Source: JALZVT01 sp039029135 (GTDB lineage: Bacteria > Pseudomonadota > Gammaproteobacteria > Pseudomonadales > Azotimanducaceae). From it: a DNA stretch of 64,000 nt. Shown in pieces: positions 30,301 to 34,428 of the stretch (its first letter is position 1; each line of letters starts with the position of its first letter). The stretch covers positions 1-64,000 of the forward strand of contig JBCCGT010000023.1 of assembly GCA_039029135.1 (NCBI GenBank). Reading direction: 5' to 3'. The translations under genes and the position numbers were made by a program. Below the pieces are notes generated by a model. It saw nothing but the letters and a program-made list of their open reading frames with translations, was not told where the DNA came from and made no database searches.

Positions 30301-30561
30301 CTGTCGTTCGATGTGCCGACGTCCTCCAAGGTGTATGTCGCCTACGATGACCTCGCCACCTCGATCCCGGTCTGGTTGAGCAGCAACTACACCGAGATAA
30401 CGGGCGCGGCGGGACTGGTACAGACCAGCCATCCGATTCGCCCCAATCTGCGGCTGTACGTCAGCAACGGCAATATCACGGGGACCCACACGATCCCCGC
30501 CCCTGCCGGCGCGGTGCACAACGCGGTCGTGAACTACCAGGTGATCGTCGTCGAGAACTAA
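12349..30561 (+). CDS. Giant secreted repeat protein (about 6070 residues) with 8 DWxHWG modules, 36 cadherin-like repeats and a C-terminal SGNH-hydrolase-like domain
   Basis: A single uninterrupted 18.2-kb gene. The GTG at 12349 has AGAAGGA eight bases upstream and starts directly at a signal peptide (MNRKSHFAVALKLCLMVGFG), so I prefer it to the in-frame GTG at 12319. Order: signal; CBM4/9-like domain (about 30-200); CBM6/35-like domain (205-335); FN3 (340-430); then eight DWxHWG modules (D at 460, 1137, 1913, 2571, 3237, 3904, 4578 and 5245), separated by 5, 6, 5, 5, 5, 5 and 5 cadherin-like repeats. After these come a lectin-like sandwich (about 5405-5590), an Ig-like stretch, an SGNH-like domain (about 5690-5910; Ser5696, His5892) and a final beta domain. 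It has no anchor, sorting signal or autotransporter barrel. A surface-matrix or adhesin role with possible esterase activity is inferred. Confidence 0.85.
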   Translation: MNRKSHFAVALKLCLMVGFGLGATQAAANLINDPSFEGTNANWQLVDATTTFVSSPVRTGSKALSLLHTGDGVTANTKTVWQVNAAQVTPGQEYTYSVWIEGSGLTGSSSGGRALAVVRWRDANDVTIKTFTGLVAQESFRFANFGTYSYTQDNMVMHIQAPARAFSVDIGFRSWRETTGGTSYWDDVSLLRRTQNFNNRGDRLVSYEAEDADIITNSSVLSDHIDYTGTGYVDVTDDQAIIEWNNVGQGTGRTIAVRFSWEGNPRPIALLINGTQVDSDTPIPTGRRGTWASHIFTNVDLPLTNNTVRLIVGKTGEEKSQPMIDKIDIHDTSSGGPASAPQNVSASNMTFSDRVQLNWDPVIGASRYEVFRSTVSGNIGTLYAGVNGPEFADTDAAEQVTYYYQVKACNNDDETLPGTCSVLSSQVSGVRDVDPSILTVVNDNISNGTTVDLTALGASDWRHWALSSASTSNRKATLPAPIIPDFTTIGGANPQLYTASRADYTWSDGVPTASVTTSNGLRMADEGVGLQMVLPADRSPRTLVMYVGVDASSGRFTATLSDNSKPAVIETITQASGKRTRRLTINYAAASAGQTLTVSYVKLDNSGGIYWDAATIDVPNVAPVWTSIPTQTVTEGASISVPFTATDNDGPSPITITQTNTLPGSPTNILTDNGNGTGSINWTSGITDATNSPYTVTLTATDGAGASDSTTFSINVQPNAAPVITPISDVIVVDDGTVNVGVTATDSDGPAPITLSQANNIPGNPNILIDLPPVGDGDATIAWSPNGVVPPGTYQVTVTATDGDGAASSTQFNIQVVASAPPVLNPIGDQSVIEQRVLTVPLSASDSDSAPPLTFSATSNLPGNPSLITSTGPATANLIYTPNQGDVGVFSVTVTVTDTDNTPTSETFSITVNPNQSPSLTAIPPQTAVENQELSIALSANDPDGPLPIVLSETNALPGSATIDDGGSGTGTFRYTPAVGESAGGPYSVTITATDDDGATDTTSFTINVIPNEAPTLTAIGPQTVREQSALIINLQATDATGPNPLTLTQTNTLPGTPGGLINDMGDGTGTLTWTPAANDSNNSPYTITVTATDGEGLTATETFAVTVLPQGFGGTLTGTGGTPPDPVNLTLEGTTDWIHMGRNSVASEINRKNNVPQLITPFAPFNDANPFATNNRSDYTWTDGTPTAQDTSDNKGLRVLTINKGFQFSVPAGLSDRTLKVYISAQDAIGEFRASLSDASAPDWVNNITAPSSRQLRVFTITYAAGLPGQTLNLEFEMTTSNGGYIGLDAAALDSSNDTPVFATISDQIAVENQQLTFPVTATDSLPTPNALTMTVASNLPGNPTVLTNNQNGSETFSYTPAPGDAGVYSVSITATDADGEAAVENFNVTVAANTPPTLDPISDQASIEGQAISVTLTATDVDGPAPLNLSFTSDMPAGNQPSLTDDGLGNGTLSWTPQSGDTSGSPYTVTVTATDSDSITPLSASQTFQVTLTASTPPVLAPIGDLTIIENRPLNVALSATDTDGPLPLNFSDSNDIGQSLIANDNNAGSANLQWTPPVGASANSPYTQTVTISDAGGTTDSETISINVLANTPPTLNPIGDQNVVQNSTLFLTLGATDPDGLFPVTFSQTNTLPGSPNILTDNNNGSATVIWTAGSNDAANAGNPFSVTVTVTDNDGATAVETFTVRVTTSQAPQLAPIGNQNAVEQIPLDLSFSATDPDTTGTLVYSMVHNLPGTPILNDMGDGTATFSWGPQVGDAAGGPYQVTITVTDDGGNGTADSETFTVNVAPNTSPVLDPIGQQTAVENVTFTIGLTASDDGTNPVTFSQTNNLPNSPNILTDNGDNTATLSYMPGLDENLNSPYSVTITVTDENGTQDSETFSLFVVRGGRLTGSALTAPATVDLTTQGVDDWVHFGLGGDNAVNRKSGVPTQIPLWSAINAATPVTGSVSETDYSWLDGTPQGNATTDFTIRVFEQDRGFSLSLPASRSERIARIYVTTSSSAGVFSATLSDSSAPLFTTTIPSGSRETREITLVYRTGSSNQTIDLTWVKQGAGGFIALDAITLENLNAAPALPAIGDQTLVENQDWSVALNATDSDGPAPITISQINNLPGLPDILTDNGDGTGSLDWTPAVGDAGNYQITLTVQDGVGEAAVQVIGITVNANTPPTIDPIADFAALETDSISVNVTATDSDGPMPITLTMTSNDTAGTFTDNGSGNGVFSWNPVGGESANSPFTVEITAEDGDNATSTETFQISMTASLPPTLDPIGNQTVIEARTLTVPLTASDPENTALTFTDISGIGSSIIDNNDKLLWTPPPGSAGVFPITVTVTDASGTSDSETFNITVLADQSPVLAPIGNQSAFENAPFMATFSATDPDGSVPVVFTQSNNLPISASPQFTDNNDNTATLVLNAVDGDQGNYTMSVTVRDSFNNFATETFQVSITPSLPPVFTPIPDQTATEGQNMAISVLVTDSDGPAPLTITETNTLPGAPSILTDNGGGNATINWIPQPGDSFAGPYSVTLTATDGAGQSSTESFNVDVRRDGMLTLTQVAQDGQTINLTNEGPTDWVHWGLGGNSAIDRKSGVTAQISNFTIIGDANPTSSGAIDADYAWNDGIPNAFEGGTSTGLRVFDAGRGFQITAPAGLSERTLKLYLGVQKTTGVVTASITDGSVADATINLEQPSGKSSRAVTIVYKAGTNNQTLTVSFTKPGSGGWIALESAALVATNADPVIQTIADQNAIEGNSLTVALSATDDGPAPLTWTQTNNLPNNPDITLTDFGSGQGEIVYNPLVGDTGTYQVTVTATDAALQSSSETFNITIGANVDPTIVPIDDQDGVANNQLTVNVAANDVDGPGAPALTQNNNIPGDPVSLVDNGDGTGTITWTPAPGDAGNTYAITLVATDGVGNTAIETFSITVTASFVPVLSPIPPLMVIEDRQVTAPVSATDADGNGTITLSENSSTIGQSILTDSGSGVGMLSWTPPIGASANSPFTLNVVATDNTGESATQPVTITVVPNQAPVLASIGNLSATENVESVFTFTATDADGMAPPVLSATNVPAGAVFTPNNANGTATLTWTPGVGESGTFTMTVTATDGDAATDSETFDIVVTASNAPVIDPLGTLEMIETQLFTLTVTATDADGPNPLSWNATDTLPGTLTFIDNNDNASASLSYTPAEGENLNGPYEITLTVTDGSGVSATETVPVNVNRLGFLNGAADTTPSNVDLTAIGIVDWTHWGLGAGNNIDRKAGVPEAISNWSGLGGLVTATTHSNVVAKYGWSDGTPQGSASNTRTGAKTFTIDQGFEFTAPAGLSERQLRIYVSGNKNTRGTLSATLSDGSAPDFSVELVDTKKYSRVVTLAYKSSQPNQTLTVRWVKDNSTGWITLDGATLQEFNQAPEIATLAAQTVLEGKSISVAISATDLDGPSPLALSQTNDLPTAPTLTDNGDGTGTLTWTAGIGDAAGSPYTVNVTATDAASSATTEPLVINVVPDLPPTLTSIPDQQLFEQQAITLNLLATDDSIGTPSFTMTNNLPGSPILQDNGDGSAMFTWTAPVNSRDNSPYTVTITATDDAGQTTDEQFAVGVTASAPPVIMAIADQAVVAGRSLVIPVVATDPDGNNTIALSASTLANLAFTDNGNGMGTFTYMPVPGASSGSPYSVTVTATDTGGDTDTESFLINVAENQLPVLAPIGNQSASENVTLTLNFSATDADGIGGAQPMISATGVPAGAVFTPGTGSASLVWAPADGDSANSPYTMTVTATDTDGATASETFDIAVALSDAPVLAPIGNQTAVEDNAWTVALAATDSDGPNPLTFSETNDLPGNPSILTDNGDGTASLAFTPMAGDATGSPYTITVTVTDGAGVSDDETFTLTVNREGLIQHTQVTTTDTFDLTVLGVHDWIRWARSSATDVDRKDGVVPLLSGLTPINNPTLTRTTGPKTKFSWSDGAPTASITNNDAGLRHFQAGRGVSFTAPASPGLRELNLFISVQSGTTNTVTATLSDNSTAPVVINADGGSGTQSRRITITYKSATPNATLTVAFEKTGGGGKWISIEAATLEEFNQAPTIAAIPDQTVVEQQTLNLNVMAADADGPAPIVLTESNSLPGLTGSILTDNTDGSGVISYTPQLGDAANSPYTVTVTAADGLGVFNTLSFNVNVVVNQAPTITQVADQAAFENQQLTVNIATSDADGPEPTVITHSAPTLPNAATLNDMGDGTAVFTWTPATGAKTGSPYPVTITATDDDGASSTMTFNISVTGSIPPVLNAIANQSVVEGRTIMVPITATDADGNATLSLSASATPQPGGLSFNDMNNGMGTLTYVAAVGDSANSPIAVTVTATDTGGDSDSKMFNIAVSANQVPVIANIGNQSATENVPFSVTITASDADGLMAPSLAASGLPAGANFQDNGGGSATLSWTPQADDSLASPYTVTVTATDDLGATATQPFDIEVTTSMPPTIPTIGPQTAIEGQAFSLNVTVTDADGPAPLTLTATNTLPGSPSILTDNDNGNGVFGFTPAVGDSLTSPYSVTLTATDGAGAEATETFQVSVVRQGMITVAQAASAADIDLSVEGPTDWIHWAANNATQVNRKVGGGALISTWTPVGALSSPSRQSGLVAGYTWGDGDPVGSINNVNSGLKATTVSHGFEYTAPANIGNRRLKVYVSGRNTDGRLTVSLSDNSAPVFVADVTHNNKESNTFTIDYKSSLPNQTLIVRWEKTGSGGWITLDAAALEVTNNAPSINVIGDQTVVENRTLSLNIAATDADGPPQLVLSQSNNLPGTAPTFVDNTDGTATFDWTAGASQAGTYTVTVTAADGELASTSEMFTVTVVDNVEPTIAAVGNQNALEQQALTFDVFASDVDNFAPLNFSLSGPAGATLTNNNDGSATFSWTPPAGATANGPFSATVTVDDDNGGTATETFQIGVTESAPPVLGAIGAQSAIEGRVLTFPLSATDPDGPPTLVFSFVSTPALPGTAPVLGDDGEGTGSFTWTPPVGSAGTYMLTFTVADDDGMGTADTETITLTVSPNALPVINAPVTETLFETETLTVNLTATDSDGPMPIAITASENLPRGATFMNPSSGVASLTWDSQLGDAGTYTVTFTATDGQGGQSTQNLIVTVEESQAPTITPPGDQNVVEGQTLSFGITATDPDGPGPITLTQTNTLPGSAASFVDNTDGTGTLSWTSALGQASDQAYTVTFTATDGVGKQSSLMVNVFVNREGAISGQSGLAANFVDLSVVGTRDWAKWGFRNVPDVDRKAGVTPLISNYVTVNGAQPTQHSGGQDARYLWNDGTPTQSAVDSRSALRAFNNGVGFEFTVPAGIEEQELKVFLGTKSATGTLTATLSDGSAAPYSVDLTTGGKQSHEVTITFKASTENQTLTVRWIKTSGNDWIALEAAAMTGAPSLPFVETFDSGLAPGWIVKDESNSVSSWSIATGEYRQDNFVGFNGDAVDGAYHRGTISYWSGGMALSEYSLSVPVRPESEDGQDVGIMTRVDAANDSYQRLSFSSARGFMRLESNVAGVWETHASSARGLPTGMQATLGMQVQGSLTIATLDGVKLAGAYQPNLGNGTIGLYSRDDFAVDSVTINELPTAPMIAFTNPIDYNVVDTATFNVGAVVLNMPTGGVVSIEVTGFANACSAPVQMDTGYYTASCTVSGMGTYELVATVSEGGNVLDTHQISNVGVGRNVVTIGNSIVAGLDDEYAADNSSSDGFVQNGHGFEPIVTEYLNDLPAFEPSVINNEGVPGDTSARILSDRLTGVLERHDDLSDMVVMIGVNDAGGAAFTPSGLNCSGAACAGTFKGNMQAIIDQARAAGANQVIVPYTLPRFGDFGENVAPYTDPANNTRNLLIRDQYNVVINSQLINHTVGPDLYDLFLGQESRFYLYATNLHPNALGYKLIATELHNAISGANKTVFYVDNFCLKLSAGGNCETVPLYKQNILEPGNEVWVDDSSTLISAPSVLDNGRWLQTSNTDRNLSNTDYLSFDVPTSSKVYVAYDDLATSIPVWLSSNYTEITGAAGLVQTSHPIRPNLRLYVSNGNITGTHTIPAPAGAVHNAVVNYQVIVVEN
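13650..28560 (+). repeat. Higher-order tandem super-repeat, period about 2.0 kb
   Basis: The Asp codon of the DW motif in successive modules is at 13726, 15757, 18085, 20059, 22057, 24058, 26080 and 28081. The spacings are 2031, 2328, 1974, 1998, 2001, 2022 and 2001 bases. Each unit is one module of about 185 residues plus five cadherin-like repeats of about 95-100 residues; the 2328-base unit has six. Repeats at the same position in different units resemble each other more than their neighbours. For instance, third repeats usually carry an ExRxLxVP-type segment and fifth repeats typically end in a V-x-R-x-G junction. Confidence 0.85.
29410..30090 (+). other. SGNH/GDSL-hydrolase-like domain inside the giant protein
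   Basis: Block I is IGNSIVAG, with Ser codon 29434-29436 (GNS rather than GDS). Block II is GVPGDTS, block III is GVND at 29677-29688, and block V is TNLHPN, with His codon 30022-30024. The Asp normally three residues before the His is Thr here (codon 30013-30015), so the domain would have to work as a Ser-His dyad or be inactive. Related enzymes cleave ester groups from glycans or lipids. Confidence 0.75.
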
Positions 30562-30571
30562 GGGAGCATGA

Positions 30572-30597
30572 CCGGCGGTGGCGCTGGCCACCGCCGG
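30572..30597 (+). terminator. GC-rich stem-loop after the giant gene
   Basis: CCGGCGGTGGC, GCTG, GCCACCGCCGG form a perfect 11-bp stem ten bases after the stop codon. No T-run follows, so it may be a 3' stabiliser or pausing hairpin rather than a classical terminator. Confidence 0.5.
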
Positions 30598-30720
30598 ATC
30601 AGACTGTGACAACTCGGTCGGTATCCTGGTCAGCATTGATTCAGGCGCCGCCGGTGACAATAGGGGTATGATCCACCGCACGTCGCTGTTGCCCCTTGAG
30701 CGCATTAGGAGCTTATGGAT

Positions 30721-31104
30721 ATGAAGCAAACCATCACGGCAGCCCTGTTGGCGGGCTTGATCGCCCTATCCTCGAACGCCTTCGCGAGCGCCGATCGCGC
30801 CGCCGTCGCGGTCGTCGACAGCTATATGACCGCGCTGGTCGATGGCAATCTGCGGGCGATGAAGCGCCAGCTCAGCAAGCGCATGAAGAAAGAGCGCAAG
30901 CGGGTCCTCGCCAACACCCAGTATGCAAACACGCTGCAGCGTGCCTACACGGGCGCATCCTACGAGGTGATCAGTTCAGAGCAGGTCTCGGCCACACGAG
31001 CGGTGGTGACCGTGCGCATCACGCTGGAAAGCAGCGACAAGGTGCATGTTCGCTTCACGCTCGACGGCGGCCCTAACGACTACACCATCACTAGCGAGGC
31101 TTAG
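30721..31104 (+). CDS. Small secreted protein, possibly NTF2-like fold
   Basis: Not confidently recognised. The 127-residue product has a clear signal peptide (MKQTITAALLAGLIALSSNAFA, processing likely after SNAFA). A mature domain of about 100 residues follows, with an alpha-helical front (AAVAVVDSYMTALVDGNLRAMKRQ) and a beta-rich end. That outline resembles small NTF2-like/SnoaL or DUF4878-type domains, but this is only a resemblance. Two ATG codons lie close together at 30715 and 30721. AGGAG at 30707-30711 is nine bases from the second and only three from the first, so I chose 30721. It is 160 bases downstream of the giant gene, on the same strand. Confidence 0.7.
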   Translation: MKQTITAALLAGLIALSSNAFASADRAAVAVVDSYMTALVDGNLRAMKRQLSKRMKKERKRVLANTQYANTLQRAYTGASYEVISSEQVSATRAVVTVRITLESSDKVHVRFTLDGGPNDYTITSEA

Positions 31105-31117
31105 CCCCGCCAGTCCC

Positions 31118-31137
31118 AGCGGGCTCAGCCCGCTTTT
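31118..31137. terminator. Short hairpin between convergent genes
   Basis: AGCGGGC, TCA, GCCCGCT is a perfect 7-bp stem followed by TTTT, between the stop codons of convergent genes at 31104 and 31143. It is probably a terminator for the plus-strand gene; the T-run is short. Confidence 0.55.
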
Positions 31138-31142
31138 GCCGT

Positions 31143-31931
31143 TTATTCCTGCCAGGGCATCCTGAAGCCGAGCATCTCGAACAGACGCTCGTTGGATGCG
31201 CGAAAGTACGCCGTCAAGCGCTCGCGCGTGGAATCCGCAATCGCCGACTTCTTGCCCTGATTGAATGCCTGATACTGCGCGAGCTTCACCGCCGGTAAAC
31301 CGACGAAGCGCTGCGTCCGGTCGAAAGCGAGCTCCGGATCGGCGAAAAACGATTCGCTGCTCATGATCAGCAGCTGGTCTCGCTCGAAGCGCGTCAGCCA
31401 GCGCTCGAGCTGCTCGGCATAGAGTCCGCGAGCAAGATAAGAGTACAGACGGTGGTTGCGGGCGTCGTAGCCCGGATCCGCGATCAGCCGAGTCTCCTCG
31501 CCATCCAGTCGCTCCGCCTCGGCTTCAATCGCGTCCTCGAACGACAGAGTCTCTTCCCCCAGTTTGACGTGATGGCGGTAATGGGAGAACGCGCGCTCGA
31601 TGGGATCGCGCAACATCACGACGATCCGCACCCGCGGACAGTACGCCTGTATTCTCTGCGCCGCGAGCGGATGAAACAGGTAATAGGGCGTGGCCTCGCC
31701 CGTGCGCATCCAGCCGAATCGACCCTTGCGCATTCGCAGCCGCGCCGTAAGCGGCGGGAACTGTTCTTTGTACCAGTTCTCGCCGCGAGAGAATTGATCG
31801 GCGAAATAGCCGACCTCCTTGACGTCGGCGCGATCGACGAACGGATGCCGCGACAGGTAGCGAAACAAGGTCGTCGTGCCGCCCTTTTGAACCCCTGCGA
31901 CGATAAAATCGGGTTTGCTAGCGAATCGCAC
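31143..31931 (-). CDS. Sulfotransferase (Sulfotransfer_1 / heparan NST-like)
   Basis: A 262-residue cytoplasmic protein. The PAPS loop FIVAGVQKGGTTTLFRYLSR (about residues 9-28) has the GVQKGGTTTL form seen in heparan-sulfate-type sulfotransferases. The 3'-phosphate motif VVMLRDPIERAFSHYR is in the middle. The start is GTG, 24 bases after the stop of the SDR gene, so it is co-transcribed with it and with the DUF4910 gene. It is a different subfamily from the two sulfotransferases at 2134 and 5093. Acceptor unknown; a polysaccharide is plausible from the family and neighbourhood. Confidence 0.87.
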   Translation of the reverse strand: MRFASKPDFIVAGVQKGGTTTLFRYLSRHPFVDRADVKEVGYFADQFSRGENWYKEQFPPLTARLRMRKGRFGWMRTGEATPYYLFHPLAAQRIQAYCPRVRIVVMLRDPIERAFSHYRHHVKLGEETLSFEDAIEAEAERLDGEETRLIADPGYDARNHRLYSYLARGLYAEQLERWLTRFERDQLLIMSSESFFADPELAFDRTQRFVGLPAVKLAQYQAFNQGKKSAIADSTRERLTAYFRASNERLFEMLGFRMPWQE

Positions 31932-31955
31932 GTTGTCGTTTTCCTTCGTGCCTCG

Positions 31956-32678
31956 TCACCACTTCTGCAGCGGCCGTATGTCCAGATCAGTCAGCTCAGC
32001 CGTGCGCGGCAGCCTGAGCGCGTCGCACACCGCGGCGGCGATATCGCCCGCCTGCAGCAGCTTGTCGGCCGGATAGTCGCGGCCCTCGCGCTCGAACAGC
32101 GCAGCCTGCATCGGCGTCGCCGTGCGTCCGGGATAGATTGACAGCACGCGCACGCCGGCTTCGTTCAGCCCGTCGCGGAGTGCACCGGCGATAGCGGCCA
32201 GCGCGTGCTTGGAGGCGGCATAGGCACCCGGCGCGGCCTTCGGCGCCTGGCGCGCCGCGCTGGAGTTCACAAACACGACCTGACCCTGCGCTGCGCGCAG
32301 GCCATCCGCCAGCGCCTGCGTGAGGGCAAGCGGCGCGACCGCGTTGATGCGCAGCAGTTGTTCGAACTGCGCCGGCGTCGTCGCGAGAATCGACTCGCCG
32401 CGATAGTCACCCGCCGCGTGCACCAGCACATCGAGCGCCGTCGGCACAGCCGCCGGCAGCTGCGCGGCAAGGGGCTCGCCAAGATCGAGCAGCCATGCCT
32501 CTACGTCGGTCCCGGGAGCGACCTCGTTTATCCTTGCACGCGCGCGCCGCAGTCGTTCCGGGTCGCTGCCGCAGACGATGAGGCGAGCGCCCTGCAATGC
32601 CAGCGCGTCCGCAATGGCCGCCCCGATACCGCTGGTCGCGCCGGTAACCAGCGCGAGCTTGTCACGCAGATCGATCAC
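31956..32678 (-). CDS. Short-chain dehydrogenase/reductase (SDR)
   Basis: A 240-residue NAD(P)-dependent oxidoreductase of the classical SDR type. The nucleotide loop TGATSGIG is at residues 12-19, an HAAG segment (NAG position) at 87-90, catalytic serine at 139-140 in VNSSAA and YxxxK at Y153/K157 (YAASK), with a PG motif after it. The start is GTG, overlapping the stop of the upstream peptidase-like gene as GTGA, so the two are translationally coupled. Longer in-frame extensions would lie inside that gene and lack homology. The substrate cannot be read from the sequence. Confidence 0.88.
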   Translation of the reverse strand: MIDLRDKLALVTGATSGIGAAIADALALQGARLIVCGSDPERLRRARARINEVAPGTDVEAWLLDLGEPLAAQLPAAVPTALDVLVHAAGDYRGESILATTPAQFEQLLRINAVAPLALTQALADGLRAAQGQVVFVNSSAARQAPKAAPGAYAASKHALAAIAGALRDGLNEAGVRVLSIYPGRTATPMQAALFEREGRDYPADKLLQAGDIAAAVCDALRLPRTAELTDLDIRPLQKW

Positions 32679-34042
32679 TGGCCCGAACCGCCGCCGATCC
32701 GCGCAACATCGGTGACGGCCGAGTCGGCGGGTGCCAGCAGATCCGACGCCAACAGCGCACCGACCGCGCGCTGCAGATCCCGGAAGGCGATGCCGGAGCG
32801 CTCGGAGATGTCGAGCAGACTGTGTTCGCCGTCCGATAGGTTCAGCACCCACAGAATCGTCATCACGTCGATCGGCTGCTGATCGAGCGCGCCCACCGCG
32901 CCATACAGGCCCCGCTTGCCCAACTGCGGCTCGCACTTGGGACTGAGATTGAGGTAGCGACGATCGCATTCCAGCACCTCGATCACCTGCAGATAGGTGT
33001 CGAGCGATCCGGCGAGCTGTTCCGCGCTCACAAACGACAGGTCATCCGCCGACGTGTGGTACTCGGGATATTCGCCATGAGTCGTGCGCGACAGGCTGCC
33101 GACCGCCAGATCGAAGCCCGGCGAGCAGTACTGACGCTCGTCGTAACCGTAGGGATAAAACTCGATGACCTTGTGGTCCGGTGCCGTCGTCGTCAGAACA
33201 TTGAGCACCGCGCGATCGATCACCGTATCGCCACGGCGGCTCTTCTTGTAAGAGAAAGCGCCCGCATCACCGACGCAGACCACCACCAACCCGCAGTGAA
33301 TCTTCGCCGTCTGCGCCTCGTTGCGCGACAGCCACGCGATCGAGCCGATGGTGCCCGGCACGAACAGGAAGCGGTAGGAATAGTGGGTGTCCAGGCCTTC
33401 GAGGGTGCGCGCGAGTTCGGTCGCCAGTGCTATGCCGGACAGATTGTCGTTGACCAGCGACGGATGACAGACGTGACACGAGATCAGCACCTCTTCCTCG
33501 CTGCGGCCCCGCTTCAGGTACTCGCCGTACGTGAGCGAACCGGGCTCCAGGTCGGCGTCCACGACGACGCGATATTCATCGTCCGTCAGCTCCGCCGCCT
33601 GATTGGCCGACGCGCAAAAGCCCCAATTGCGGTTGTAGTAGGACGTTCGGTACGGAATCCAGTCGGGCCGATCCGGCAGCGTGAACAGATGTTCGAAGAG
33701 TTCCTCGCGCGTCACGACGCGGTCGACGGGCTCGCTGTAGTTGAGCACATGCAGATTGTGCGCCTGAAAGTCGATGACCCGATTGCCGGCAAGATCGGCC
33801 ACATAGCCGTCACGCACGTTCCATTCGTCCGGAATCGTCCAGTCGAAAGCCGCCGTGCCGCTGGGCACCTCGTGGACGGTTAGCGGCAGGCGCTCACTGA
33901 CCCGACGCAGCGTCTCGCGGACACCGTCGCCGGTAATGCTGCGGCAGATCGGATACAGCTCTTCGACCAGATCGAACATCTGTGTACCCGCAGCGGCAGC
34001 CGCCCGGTAGCCCGCGGCCGGCGGTGAGGAAGATTCATTCAT
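32675..34042 (-). CDS. DUF4910/aminopeptidase-like protein with C-terminal winged-helix-like domain
   Basis: A 455-residue cytoplasmic protein of the DUF4910 (DUF2172-containing) family, which has an M28-peptidase-like core and is often found in surface-polysaccharide gene clusters. Candidate metal ligands lie in SCHVCHPSLVNDNLSG (His and Asp), a later GYDERQY segment and EYHTSADDL near residue 340. The N-terminal MFDLVEELYPICRSITGDGVRETL is characteristic of the family. The last 70 residues (DVMTILWVLNLSDGEHSLLDIS...) look like a winged helix. Its physiological substrate is not established. First gene of a three-gene operon with an SDR and a sulfotransferase. Confidence 0.82.
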   Translation of the reverse strand: MNESSSPPAAGYRAAAAAGTQMFDLVEELYPICRSITGDGVRETLRRVSERLPLTVHEVPSGTAAFDWTIPDEWNVRDGYVADLAGNRVIDFQAHNLHVLNYSEPVDRVVTREELFEHLFTLPDRPDWIPYRTSYYNRNWGFCASANQAAELTDDEYRVVVDADLEPGSLTYGEYLKRGRSEEEVLISCHVCHPSLVNDNLSGIALATELARTLEGLDTHYSYRFLFVPGTIGSIAWLSRNEAQTAKIHCGLVVVCVGDAGAFSYKKSRRGDTVIDRAVLNVLTTTAPDHKVIEFYPYGYDERQYCSPGFDLAVGSLSRTTHGEYPEYHTSADDLSFVSAEQLAGSLDTYLQVIEVLECDRRYLNLSPKCEPQLGKRGLYGAVGALDQQPIDVMTILWVLNLSDGEHSLLDISERSGIAFRDLQRAVGALLASDLLAPADSAVTDVARIGGGSGQ

Positions 34043-34428
34043 TCGTTACAACCGCGCATCGATTTGTGAGGAACAGGTCGCGAAATCGCCTTCATAATTT
34101 GGTAAATTTATTTGACCAGTTATGGTAGGGAAAGCCGCACACTAAACATCGGATTAGCGTACATCAGCACCGCCGGGAGATCGTCAATCTCGTCACAGCA
34201 CCGCCGCCGCAACGACCAGGCGAGGTGTAAAACGGCGTCCGCCGGGCCGACCCGTCCGCGCGGTCGGAACTGAGTCACGAATTGAGCGCGCCGATTGGTA
34301 GGCCGCCACACTGTACCTGCCCGATCCTTGAGGGGTGTATACGCGCTTCCTACCATCGTTGTCGGTTCGGAAGTGCGCCAGTGCCAGCGGCCGACCAGCA
34401 GTACCAGGTTGCAGACCAAGGATCGACG
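34043..34428. other. Divergent promoter region
   Basis: 386 bases between divergent starts at 34042 and 34429. It includes a short AT-rich patch at 34090-34125 with an imperfect dyad (TGGTAAAT ... ATTTGACCA at about 34100-34117), the likely place for promoters or an operator. An in-frame extension of the downstream gene to 34282 has no signal-peptide character and no ribosome site, so I treat it as leader. Confidence 0.45.
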
